Shown here one piece after another: positions 43,586 to 52,900 of a stretch of 64,000 nt of DNA; positions within the stretch are counted from its first letter, which is position 1, and every line of letters begins with the position of its first letter. Both the position numbers and the translations under genes were made by a program. The stretch is from assembly GCF_014638915.1 (NCBI RefSeq), contig NZ_BMFQ01000001.1, positions 496,001 to 560,000 on the forward strand, written 5' to 3'. The DNA comes from Xanthomarina arctica (GTDB taxonomy: Bacteria > Bacteroidota > Bacteroidia > Flavobacteriales > Flavobacteriaceae). Under the pieces are notes generated by a model. It worked only from the letters and a program-made list of their open reading frames with translations. It had not been told where the DNA came from and did no database searches.

Positions 43586-45997
43586 ATGAAATACCTTAAA
43601 TTTTTTGTTTCCCTAGTTCTTCTTGTTGGCATCTTTTTCGTTTTAAATACCAAATTTGGTTCTATTCCCGTCATTGGCGACTTTTTAAATCCTGCACAAG
43701 GGATCTGGCAAAATGAAAATACCGAATCTATTACCGGAAATGTTCAAATAAATGGCCTTACCGAAAAAGTGACGATTCATTATGATGAAAATTTAGTGCC
43801 TCATATTTTTGCACAAAATGACACCGATTTATATAAAGCCCAAGGCTACATAACTGCCAAACACAGATTGTGGCAAATGGAATTTCAAACATTTGCGGCC
43901 GCTGGAAGATTATCGGAAATTATTGGTGAAAAAGCATTGGATTACGACAGAGCGCAAAGAAGAAAAGGCATGGGTTTTGGCGCAGAAAACACGCTTAAAA
44001 AAATGACCGAAGAAGATCCTGAAATCATAGCTTTTATAGGAGCTTACAGCGAAGGTGTTAACGATTTTATTCAATCTCTTGATCCAAAAAATTATCCTGT
44101 AGAATATAAATTATTAGGTTACAAACCGGAACCATGGACTATTGATAAAACAGCTTATTTATTGATGTACATGACAGATATGTTGTGTGGAAGAGATTCA
44201 GATTTAGAATATACCAATGCCTTAAGATTATTAGGTAAAGAACGTTTTGATTTACTCTTTCCAGATTTTTTTGATGTCAACGACCCAATTATTCCAAAAG
44301 AAACCGATTGGAGTTATATTGAAACAGCTATAACCGAAACACCAAAAAGCGAATTACCTCTAGATTCCATTGCGGAAACCATGGAAAAACCGCATCCAAA
44401 TAACGGAAGTAACAATTGGGCTATTTCAGGTGACAAATCTTATTCAGGAAAAGCCATTCTTGCCAACGATCCACATTTAGGCCTCAACCTACCTTCCATT
44501 TGGTTTGTTATGCAATTAGCAACTCCAGAACACAACTCATACGGAGCGACGCTTCCTGGAGCTTTAGGCGTAGTGTCTGGGTTCAATACAGATATCGCTT
44601 GGGGAGAAACCAATGCTACCAGAGACGTTAAAGATTGGTATAAAATTGAATTTAAAGACACTAATAGAACCCAATACAAGTACGATAACGCCTGGAAAAA
44701 CACCACCGTTAGAGTTGAAGAAATTAAAATACAGGGAAAAGAAACCTATTTAGATTCTGTTATTTACACGCATCATGGACCTGTAAGTTACGATCACACC
44801 TTTAAAGGGAATGGTCAAATGGAAGGTTATGCCATGAAATGGATTGGTCATATTGGTGGCAATAACCAACGTACTCTAATCGATTTAAATACATCTAAAA
44901 ATTACGACGATTATTTAAAAGCACTTCAACATTGGGTAGCTCCAGCACAAAACTTTGTATTTGCTTCTACCAATGGAGATATCGCTCTTTGGATTCAAGG
45001 GGCTTTTGCCAATAAATGGGAAGGACAAGGCAAATTTTTAATGGATGGTAGTAATCCGGAAAACGATTGGCAAAGCTTTATTCCTAGTGAAAATAATGCC
45101 TTTAGTAAAAACCCGGAACGTGGTTTTGTAAGTTCCGCAAATCAACATCCCGTAGATGAATCTTATCCGTTTTATGTTTTCAATGATGGTTATGAAACCT
45201 ATAGAAATCGAGTGATTAACGATTTTTTTAATTCAAAAGAAAAATTCTCTATTCAAGATTTTAAAGACCTTCAAAATAACAATTACAATTTAAAAGCTTC
45301 AGAATTATTACCAACCATGTTCGAAAACATGGATATTTCCAGTCTAAATCAAGAAGAATTAGACTTTTTAAACATTATAAAAGCTTGGGATTTTAATAGC
45401 GACATCGCAGAAACAGCACCAAGCATTTGGGATTTATGGTGGAAGAAATTGTATCCATTAACTTGGGACGAATTCGATCTGGATAACACTGCTTTGATTG
45501 ATCCTTACACCTATCAAACCATATATATGTTTAAAAACCATCCAGAAGATGACTTTATGGATATTGTTGAAACACCCGAAAAAGAAACGGCTAAGGATTT
45601 ATTTCTAATCACTTTTAAAGAAACTGCCAAAGAACTTTCCGAATGGAAAAAAGAACATGGCGATTATAATTGGCAAGCCTACAAAGGTACTTTCGCGGGT
45701 CATTTATTACAAGGATTACCAGCTTTTTCAAGATTTGATTTACCAATTGGCGGCGATAGAAACACCGTTAATGCGGCGGCTGAAAATCACGGACCTTCTT
45801 GGCGAATGATAGTTGAAATGACTTCGCCACCAACAGCTTTAGGTATTTATCCAGGAGGACAATCTGGAAATCCAGGAAGCAAGTATTACGATAACTTTAT
45901 AGATCATTGGGCTGTTGGCGAGTATTTTAAAGCGCTATTTATTCAAGATCAAACGAGCACTGAAGGTGTTATTTCAACTCAAACTTTAACTCCATAA
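43586..45997 (+). CDS. Penicillin acylase family hydrolase
   Basis: 803 residues. An N-terminal signal or anchor (about 4-22) is followed by the alpha-chain region, a linker and the beta chain starting at the catalytic Ser in NNGSNNWAISG (S275), where the precursor should cut itself. Further Ntn-hydrolase residues lie in GFNTDIAWGETNATRDV. Family members cleave penicillins, acyl-homoserine lactones or other amides; specificity cannot be read. A TATCTTTA box (43559-43566, one base off the consensus) lies 20 bases before the ATG. Confidence 0.93.
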   Translation: MKYLKFFVSLVLLVGIFFVLNTKFGSIPVIGDFLNPAQGIWQNENTESITGNVQINGLTEKVTIHYDENLVPHIFAQNDTDLYKAQGYITAKHRLWQMEFQTFAAAGRLSEIIGEKALDYDRAQRRKGMGFGAENTLKKMTEEDPEIIAFIGAYSEGVNDFIQSLDPKNYPVEYKLLGYKPEPWTIDKTAYLLMYMTDMLCGRDSDLEYTNALRLLGKERFDLLFPDFFDVNDPIIPKETDWSYIETAITETPKSELPLDSIAETMEKPHPNNGSNNWAISGDKSYSGKAILANDPHLGLNLPSIWFVMQLATPEHNSYGATLPGALGVVSGFNTDIAWGETNATRDVKDWYKIEFKDTNRTQYKYDNAWKNTTVRVEEIKIQGKETYLDSVIYTHHGPVSYDHTFKGNGQMEGYAMKWIGHIGGNNQRTLIDLNTSKNYDDYLKALQHWVAPAQNFVFASTNGDIALWIQGAFANKWEGQGKFLMDGSNPENDWQSFIPSENNAFSKNPERGFVSSANQHPVDESYPFYVFNDGYETYRNRVINDFFNSKEKFSIQDFKDLQNNNYNLKASELLPTMFENMDISSLNQEELDFLNIIKAWDFNSDIAETAPSIWDLWWKKLYPLTWDEFDLDNTALIDPYTYQTIYMFKNHPEDDFMDIVETPEKETAKDLFLITFKETAKELSEWKKEHGDYNWQAYKGTFAGHLLQGLPAFSRFDLPIGGDRNTVNAAAENHGPSWRMIVEMTSPPTALGIYPGGQSGNPGSKYYDNFIDHWAVGEYFKALFIQDQTSTEGVISTQTLTP

Positions 45998-45999
45998 TC

Positions 46000-46356
46000 A
46001 TGACAAAAAACATCATCAATTTTATAGCAACTATCATCATTGCTCTTATTTTATCTCAGTTTTTACCTTGGTGGTCCATTATGGTTGCCGCTTTTGCTAC
46101 AAGTTTATTTATAAGTTTAAAACGTGCATCTGTATTTGTAGTACCTTTTTTAGCCATAAGTCTTTTCTGGATGGTTCATGCCTTTTGGTTAAGCAGTGCT
46201 AACGATTTTATTCTCGCCCAAAAGATTGCAATTCTATTGCCATTAAACGGAAATGCCTATCTCTTAATTTTAGTTACTGGAATTATTGGCGGTCTTGCTG
46301 CAGGAATTTCTGGAATATTTGGAAAACAATGCGTAACTTTATTATCTGATCGTTAA
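46000..46356 (+). CDS. Small membrane protein, unknown function
   Basis: 118 residues with four predicted membrane helices (about 5-20, 23-41, 48-68, 84-110). It starts 2 bases after the penicillin-acylase-like gene, so the two are co-transcribed. No family with known function is recognised. Confidence 0.8.
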   Translation: MTKNIINFIATIIIALILSQFLPWWSIMVAAFATSLFISLKRASVFVVPFLAISLFWMVHAFWLSSANDFILAQKIAILLPLNGNAYLLILVTGIIGGLAAGISGIFGKQCVTLLSDR

Positions 46357-46367
46357 TTACTTTCTAA

Positions 46368-47081
46368 ATGATTGACAAACTAAATCTCGAAAACATACTA
46401 TTTCTGGACATTGAAACTGTTCCAGAAAATCATCATTTTTCAGATTTAGACGAAACCAAACAAGCACTTTGGGAGCATAAAACCCAATACCAAAGAAAAG
46501 ATGAATTTACTGCCGAAGAGTTCTACGACAGAGCAGGTATTTGGGCTGAGTTTGGAAAAATCGTGTGTATTTCAGTAGGTTATTTTAAAAATCAAGGTGA
46601 TGTTCGGAATTTTAGAGTCACCTCTTTTTATGGAGAAGAAACTAACATATTAAAAGATTTTAAAAATCTTCTTATTTCACATTTCAGTCAGACTAAACAT
46701 TTGTTATGTGCTCATAATGGTAAGGAATTCGATTTTCCATATATAGCCAGACGCATGATTATTCACAATATAGAATTACCATATAAACTAAATCTCTTTG
46801 GGAAAAAACCCTGGGAAGTACCTCATCTGGACACCTTAGAGCTCTGGAAATTTGGCGATTACAAACACTATACCTCTTTAAAATTATTGACCAATATTTT
46901 AGGAATCCCTTCACCAAAAGATGATATCGATGGTAGCGAAGTTTATCGTGTGTATTACGAAGAAAAGCAGATAGACCGGATAGTTGTCTACTGCGAAAAA
47001 GACACCATTGCGGTGGCTCAAATTTTTCTGAGACTTCGAGGGGATGCCTTACTTCATGATAATGAAATAGTTCATATATAA
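46368..47081 (+). CDS. DEDD-type 3'-5' exonuclease
   Basis: 237 residues. The ribonuclease H-like fold shows FLDIETVPEN (first Asp and Glu, about 13-15), a second Asp in CAHNGKEFDFPYIARRM (about 117-133) and a final Asp in YCEKDTIAVAQIFLRL (about 207-222). These give a two-metal site. It resembles the predicted PolB-like 3'-5' exonuclease family in Bacteroidota. Substrate (DNA or RNA) is unknown. It lies 11 bases after the small membrane protein gene. Confidence 0.9.
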   Translation: MIDKLNLENILFLDIETVPENHHFSDLDETKQALWEHKTQYQRKDEFTAEEFYDRAGIWAEFGKIVCISVGYFKNQGDVRNFRVTSFYGEETNILKDFKNLLISHFSQTKHLLCAHNGKEFDFPYIARRMIIHNIELPYKLNLFGKKPWEVPHLDTLELWKFGDYKHYTSLKLLTNILGIPSPKDDIDGSEVYRVYYEEKQIDRIVVYCEKDTIAVAQIFLRLRGDALLHDNEIVHI

Positions 47082-47132
47082 CATGAAAAACATCATGTTG
47101 CCTAATCTTAATTTAGTAATTCAGTTAAAAAA

Positions 47133-47163
47133 CTGTCACAATCAACAAAATTTATCGTCTTTA
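47133..47163 (+). promoter_or_regulatory. ECF-like promoter of the TPR serine hydrolase gene
   Basis: CTGTCACAATC (47133-47143) is followed after 14 bases by TCTTTA (47158-47163), with CGTC overlapping (47156-47159). The same elements with identical spacing lie before the next gene (48667). The arrangement resembles GTAAC/CGTC-type ECF promoters. Confidence 0.5.
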
Positions 47164-47180
47164 GTGCAAAACCATATTAA

Positions 47181-48659
47181 ATGAAACATCAATTTTGGAG
47201 TTTACTACTTGTACTTCTTTTTTTGAATTCTTGTTCAGATAAATCAAAAATTCAACTGGACAAAAGAAATATTCAAATTCAACAACTGGATTCATTATTC
47301 AATTTTAGTCACTCGAATGGGATGTTTAACGGAGCTGTTTTGGTTACAAAAAATGACTCAATTATCTACAAAAAAGCATTTGGTTATGCCAACGAAAAAA
47401 CAAAAGAAAAAATAACCCCAGAATCCGTGTTTTACATAGCATCCGTTTCTAAGCAATTTACCGCTATGGGAATTATGATTTTAAAAGAAGAAGGCAAGTT
47501 ATCTTTTGATGATAAAATCAAAAACTTTTTTCCAAATTATCCAGAGTATCTAAACAGCATAACCATAAGACAATTATTAAACCATACGTCCGGGCTCACG
47601 GATAGAGAATATTATCAGTTAACCAACCCAAATAACCAAGATGTATTAGAAGTTTTAATGAAACAAGATTCTCTAGAATTGAAAAATGGCGAAACCTTTC
47701 GCTACAGTAATTCAGGATATGTAATGCTCGCCTTACTAATTGAAAAACTTTCAGGTAACTCAATTGATCAATTCTGGAATCAACAAATCTTTGAACCTTT
47801 GGAAATGAAAAACACCACAGCTACGAAGGCTGTAGTGGATCAAATTCCGAACAAGGTAATTGGCTATAATCTTATTGGGGAAAAAATTGATTACAAATCT
47901 TCCGTAATGGGACCAGGTGGAATTTATTCAACATTAAACGATTTAGAAAAATGGAATAGAGCAATAAATACAAACAAATTAGTCTCATCAAAAACACTTG
48001 ATGAGGCCTTTAAGAATGGAAAATTAAATGAAGGGCCTATATCCATTTCCATGAATAATCAAGAATATGGTTACGGTTTTGGGTGGATGCCATACGTAGC
48101 AAATGGAAAAAAGTACGTTCAGCATGATGGATCGGTAGAAAGCTATCGTTCTTTGATAAAGAAAAATTTAACAGATGGGTACGACTATATATTTTTGACA
48201 AATCAAGGCGGTAGACTTGCAATGGAGGAATTGACTACATCCATAGACCTTATCCTAGAAAAAACGCAGTATACGGTTCCTAAGATTCCAATTACTAACA
48301 AAATAGTGATGGCGTATAGAGCAACCGATATCATAACTGCAACTACCGAAATTAAAAATGAGGTTAGCAATAATTCAAATAATTACAATATTGATGAAAA
48401 CAGTTTAAATAGACTTGCTTATACCTATTTTCGAAACGACCAGATTAATATTGCCATAGAAATTTTCAAACTAAACACAGAATTATATTCAAAATCTTCG
48501 AATGCATTTGATAGTTTGGCTGAAAGTTATTTGTCAAACAATCAGTTAGAGCTTTCCAAAGAAAACTATTTGAAATCTTTAGAACTAAATCCCCAAAACA
48601 CAAATGCTAAGGTCATGTTGGATCATATTAAGAAACAACAAACAGTTTCTAAGAACTAA
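47181..48659 (+). CDS. Beta-lactamase-fold serine hydrolase lipoprotein with TPRs
   Basis: 492 residues. The lipoprotein signal MKHQFWSLLLVLLFLNSC places the lipid on C18. The catalytic fold has SxxK in ASVSKQFTAMGI (about 92-95), YSNSGYVML (YxN, about 176-178) and HDGSVESYRS at the third site. The last ~110 residues carry two TPR-like repeats (NRLAYTYFRNDQINIAIEIFK, AFDSLAESYLSNNQLELSKENY), which may bind a partner. It could be a peptidase or esterase at the cell surface or periplasm. Confidence 0.9.
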   Translation: MKHQFWSLLLVLLFLNSCSDKSKIQLDKRNIQIQQLDSLFNFSHSNGMFNGAVLVTKNDSIIYKKAFGYANEKTKEKITPESVFYIASVSKQFTAMGIMILKEEGKLSFDDKIKNFFPNYPEYLNSITIRQLLNHTSGLTDREYYQLTNPNNQDVLEVLMKQDSLELKNGETFRYSNSGYVMLALLIEKLSGNSIDQFWNQQIFEPLEMKNTTATKAVVDQIPNKVIGYNLIGEKIDYKSSVMGPGGIYSTLNDLEKWNRAINTNKLVSSKTLDEAFKNGKLNEGPISISMNNQEYGYGFGWMPYVANGKKYVQHDGSVESYRSLIKKNLTDGYDYIFLTNQGGRLAMEELTTSIDLILEKTQYTVPKIPITNKIVMAYRATDIITATTEIKNEVSNNSNNYNIDENSLNRLAYTYFRNDQINIAIEIFKLNTELYSKSSNAFDSLAESYLSNNQLELSKENYLKSLELNPQNTNAKVMLDHIKKQQTVSKN

Positions 48660-48666
48660 GTTAAAA

Positions 48667-48697
48667 CTGTAACAATCTTAAAAAAGAGTAATCTTTA
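48667..48697 (+). promoter_or_regulatory. ECF-like promoter of the HEASH lipoprotein gene
   Basis: CTGTAACAATC (48667-48677), then 14 bases, then TCTTTA (48692-48697), 16 bases before the ATG. Same layout and spacing as at 47133; TGTAAC is also found before the hydrolase-sigma operon at 21870. Confidence 0.5.
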
Positions 48698-48713
48698 AAG
48701 GTAAAATCAAACC

Positions 48714-49799
48714 ATGTATAAATCTCTAGTCTACATTCCTATACTTCTTATTATAACAGTTTTCTCTTGTAAGGATAAAAACACTCTTGGAACTCAAAAT
48801 TCACCTAATCACGAACAGAACAAAATTATATTTAAAGTAGATGAGCGCACGGAATTCTTTAGAACCATTTTCAATTTAGCAGTTCAGGAGGACTTACCTG
48901 CAGACATAGCGCCTTGCAAAACGGAGTACTTAACCCAAATCAATTCGTATTTCGAGCCTTTTAAGAATCATGCGCTACTTAAATATATCTACGACCATGA
49001 AACCATGGGAATAGATTTTCCTACTATAGGCTTGATGTACGACACTTTAGAAAATTTTGAAATGGATACCATATATTCTAAAGAATTTCCCATTTATGGT
49101 GTTTCAAAACAAGATATGGACTCCATGAGACCACTTTTAATTGACTTTTATACTAAAACTGATTTTAAATCTTTCTACAATAACAGCAAAGCGTATTACG
49201 AAAAGGCAGTTGAAAATGTTCAAATGCAACTGGATAAAGAACAGTTGTTTAATACAATTACAAATTTTTATCAAGGGGAAGAAAATGGTATGGAACTTAT
49301 TGTAATTGTAGAACTCACTAACAATGCAAACAACAAAGCGGTATCCTATTATGATAAATACAATCCGAAGAAAAGAGCGGTTATTGTTGCCAACATATGT
49401 GATGATCCGAATGAGCCAACCGCCCAAAACACTATTTTAGAATTAGACAATAATCTTAAAGCGAGAATTTATCACGAAGCTTCGCATCTTTATACAGATA
49501 AATTATTAGATAAATATATTGGCGAATTAGACCAATATCAGCCGATCTGTGATGACTGTAACGACGTGGAATTAAAGGACAAAGTAGATCATCTTATTGT
49601 TTATCCCTTACAAGAATTGATTTCATATAGAGAGTTTGGAAAGCATGACGGACATGATTTTTATTTGAATAAATGTCAAGATGTAAGAAAGGATATCTAT
49701 ATTAAATTAAGCGAATATCATCCGGAAGACGGTATTCCTTTTGAGGAAACTTATGAAGCGTGTATTAATTTGATACAATTATCTGCATCTGAAAAATAG
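48714..49799 (+). CDS. Putative metallopeptidase lipoprotein with HEASH motif
   Basis: 361 residues. The signal ends in VFSC (C19), so it is a lipoprotein. The core contains ARIYHEASHLYTDKLL, an HExxH zinc motif (H254, E255, H258), with acidic candidates for a third ligand downstream (LQELISYREF, about 296-305). This resembles the DUF4932-type predicted peptidases of Bacteroidota, but I am not certain of the family. It shares an ECF-like promoter motif with the preceding gene and ends at a bidirectional terminator. Confidence 0.75.
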   Translation: MYKSLVYIPILLIITVFSCKDKNTLGTQNSPNHEQNKIIFKVDERTEFFRTIFNLAVQEDLPADIAPCKTEYLTQINSYFEPFKNHALLKYIYDHETMGIDFPTIGLMYDTLENFEMDTIYSKEFPIYGVSKQDMDSMRPLLIDFYTKTDFKSFYNNSKAYYEKAVENVQMQLDKEQLFNTITNFYQGEENGMELIVIVELTNNANNKAVSYYDKYNPKKRAVIVANICDDPNEPTAQNTILELDNNLKARIYHEASHLYTDKLLDKYIGELDQYQPICDDCNDVELKDKVDHLIVYPLQELISYREFGKHDGHDFYLNKCQDVRKDIYIKLSEYHPEDGIPFEETYEACINLIQLSASEK

Positions 49800-49870
49800 C
49801 TGAATTTATTCCTAAATTCAAGTTGTTTTAACCGTTCATCCTTCACCTAGTTCCAAAAAAACAAAACATA

Positions 49871-49902
49871 AAAAAGTCCAGAGTTTTCACGCTGGACTTT
49901 TT
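49871..49902. terminator. Bidirectional terminator
   Basis: AAAAAGTCCAG (49871-49881) pairs perfectly with CTGGACTTTTT (49892-49902) around a 10-base loop. T-runs follow the stem on both strands, fitting the convergent genes on either side. Confidence 0.85.
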
Positions 49903-49927
49903 GTTTAATATTAATTATTTGAAAAAA

Positions 49928-52900
49928 TTATCTCTTAATAAATCTTGTAACTTTTGTTTTCTCTCCAATGTTTAATTGTAACATGTAAACACCAGCTTCA
50001 AACTTAGAAACATCGATTGTAGAGGAATAACGGCCTTTTAAGACGGTTTGTCCAAGCATGTTTTTAACTTCAAAAGTTTGAGCTTCAAAACCTGCTAAAT
50101 CAATATTTAGGGTTTGATTAACTGGATTTGGATACACTTTAAAGCGTTGATTCGGGTTCTCTGCAACTGTTCCAGAATTTATACCTTGATATACGCCAGA
50201 ACTTCCTAAACAGAAATTAGTTGTTTGAGAGCTTGTAAACGATGCTCCAGAAACCAAAATTGCTCCAGAATCAGAATTTGTTAGAGTGTATGATCCATTC
50301 CCATAAGAACAGCAAATACCATCGCCATAAACATCTGTAATAACAAAGTCATAACACCCATTATCCAAACATCCTACATTAATGTTTAAAGTAGAACCAT
50401 CGGCTTGAGACCCATAGGTTCCACCAGAAGCAACTGTTGTTCCCGATGCGTTTTTAAGACTCCAAGCCGTTTCTTCAGGGTAATTATCAAAAGTAATAGA
50501 AAGTGCTACATTAGAACATGTTGTTCCAGTTCCACCTCCAGTTGATAAGCTTACAGCATCTACAGCCATATCTCCTTGCCAAGTAGTTCCAGTAAGGCCA
50601 TTAAAACGCAATTGAACAGTAGAACCAACATAAGACGCTAAATTTACTGAGCCAGTTGCCCAAGCATTGCCTTGATTTCCAGATTTACTCCAGACACTTG
50701 TCCAAGTTGAACCGTTATTAACACTAACTTCTAAAGCCAAACTTCCCATGGCTGTTGTTCCATACATATGATATTTAAATTCAAATGTTGCTTGAGAAGC
50801 TGTACTTAAATCAAAACAAGGAGAATTTAAAATTGCTCTTTTAGTTGAATAATTTGGGGAAGACGATTCCATAAACACATAATACGAACCAGCCGAAGCA
50901 CTTGAAGGTCCCGTACTACTTGATGGTGTACTTCCAGATTTTATAGTCCAATTGAAATCATCACCAGAACCTTGAGACCAAGCTCCTAAGGTGTTTTCAA
51001 AACTTTCAGAATACGGGAAAGAAGAAATGCCTCCTGTGCATCCGCCTGTAGAAGGTTGAGTTACAATAATCGTTCTAGAACGTTGCGTTGCGGCATTACC
51101 TGCAGTATCACTTACATTGTAATTTTTTGTATAAGTTCCTGCTGAAGCTGTATTTACAATTCCTGAAATAACAATACTCGAAGTTAAATTACCATCCACA
51201 TTATCTGTTGCTGTGGCACCTAATTCAGTATAAGCATCTCCAACTTGTAAATTAATTACGGCCGAGCCAGTTAAAGTAATAACTGGTGCTGTGGTATCTG
51301 CAGGTACTTTCACAATAATAGTTCTAGTACGTTGAGTTGCGCTATTGCCAGCAGCATCACTTACGTTGTAATTCTTTGTATAAGTTCCTGCCGAAGCTGT
51401 ATTAACCGTTCCAGTAATAACTATACTTGAAGTTAAATTACCATCTATGTTATCTGTTGCTGTTGCACCTAACTCATTATAAGTATCTCCAACTTCTAAA
51501 TTGATTGTAGAGGCTCCTGTTAAGGTGATTGTCGGTGCCGTTGTATCTGATGTTCCAGTAATAAGGTTCACCGTATAATCTTCTACTTCACCATAAGAGA
51601 AAGATTCGCAAGACGTTGGAATCCCATTATATTTCATAGATACTCTCATTCTAGTTGCTCCGTTTACTGCGTTTACTGGAACCGTAAACGAACCGCTTAC
51701 TGGAGTTGTTTTGGAAGCCGCTTTGGTCCAAACCTGTTCTCCTGAATCACTAAAGTCTCCATCTTTATTATAATCTATCCATACAGAGTAGCCTTCATTA
51801 TAAGATGTTCCAGTCCAAGTTGGAGTAATGGTAATGGTTGCTGAATTTCCTTTAGTTAAATTAGTTGAAATAGACGTGTAATTAGCATAACCTCCTGCAG
51901 AACCTCCAGTGGTATTATTAATAGTTCCTAACTGAACTTTTCCTATATATTCATCTGAAACACTATTGCCATTAGAAGCACAGTAATTTATTGGTGCTGT
52001 TCCTGTGGTTGTAATACTTGTGGTTGAAGTTGCGCCACTTCCTCCTGAAGAACAATTAGCAACTACGGAACTTGAATAAGCTGTTCCTGGGTTTAAACCA
52101 GAAACTACATAAGAAGTGCCTGACGTATTATTTGAAGAGCCATTAACCGTTACAGTATAAGAAGCTGCTCCAGAAACCGAATTCCAACCTAAGGTAAAAC
52201 CATTGTCGTTTATACTTGAACCAGCAAGATTTGAAGGTGCTGCTAAACTACAAGTTTGAACATACTCGCTACCTACACCAACGGCATAAAAAGCATTCGT
52301 TGTAGCAATTACTTCTGTTGAACCTGCACCATATAAATCTACTGCAGATTGAATTCCATAAGTTCTTGCATTCGCATAAGTTGAATTTCCGGATAAATAA
52401 ACACTTACTAATCTATAGGAGATATTGGATGCTTTTGAAATTCCTATTCCAGAAACATTATAGTTATCGCTTACATCGTTAGTTCCAGAACCTCCAGCTG
52501 TTAATAAATAAAACCAGTGGTTTAATACACCTGAATTGGTGTGAACTCCACAATAATCATTGCTATCTGTTGGTGTACCACAATTTGGATTTTGCCAGTA
52601 AGTTCCTCCGTAAGTATCTGGTTGTCCTAAAGATTTAGGATCACTCATAGAACGCAAGGCCGCAGAACCACTTCTACGGTCTATTTCATCACCAATTTGC
52701 CAGATATCTGAACTTGGTGCCGCGTCATTACCATTTCCTTTTGCAAAGTGTTCGATTGCTGCTCCCCAAATATCAGAGAACCCTTCATTCATGCCTCCAG
52801 ATTCTCTTTGGTAAGCTAGATCTGCAGTATATTCTGTAACGGCATGACCAATTTCGTGGGCAGCTACATCAATAGATGTTAAGGCATCAAAATATCCATT

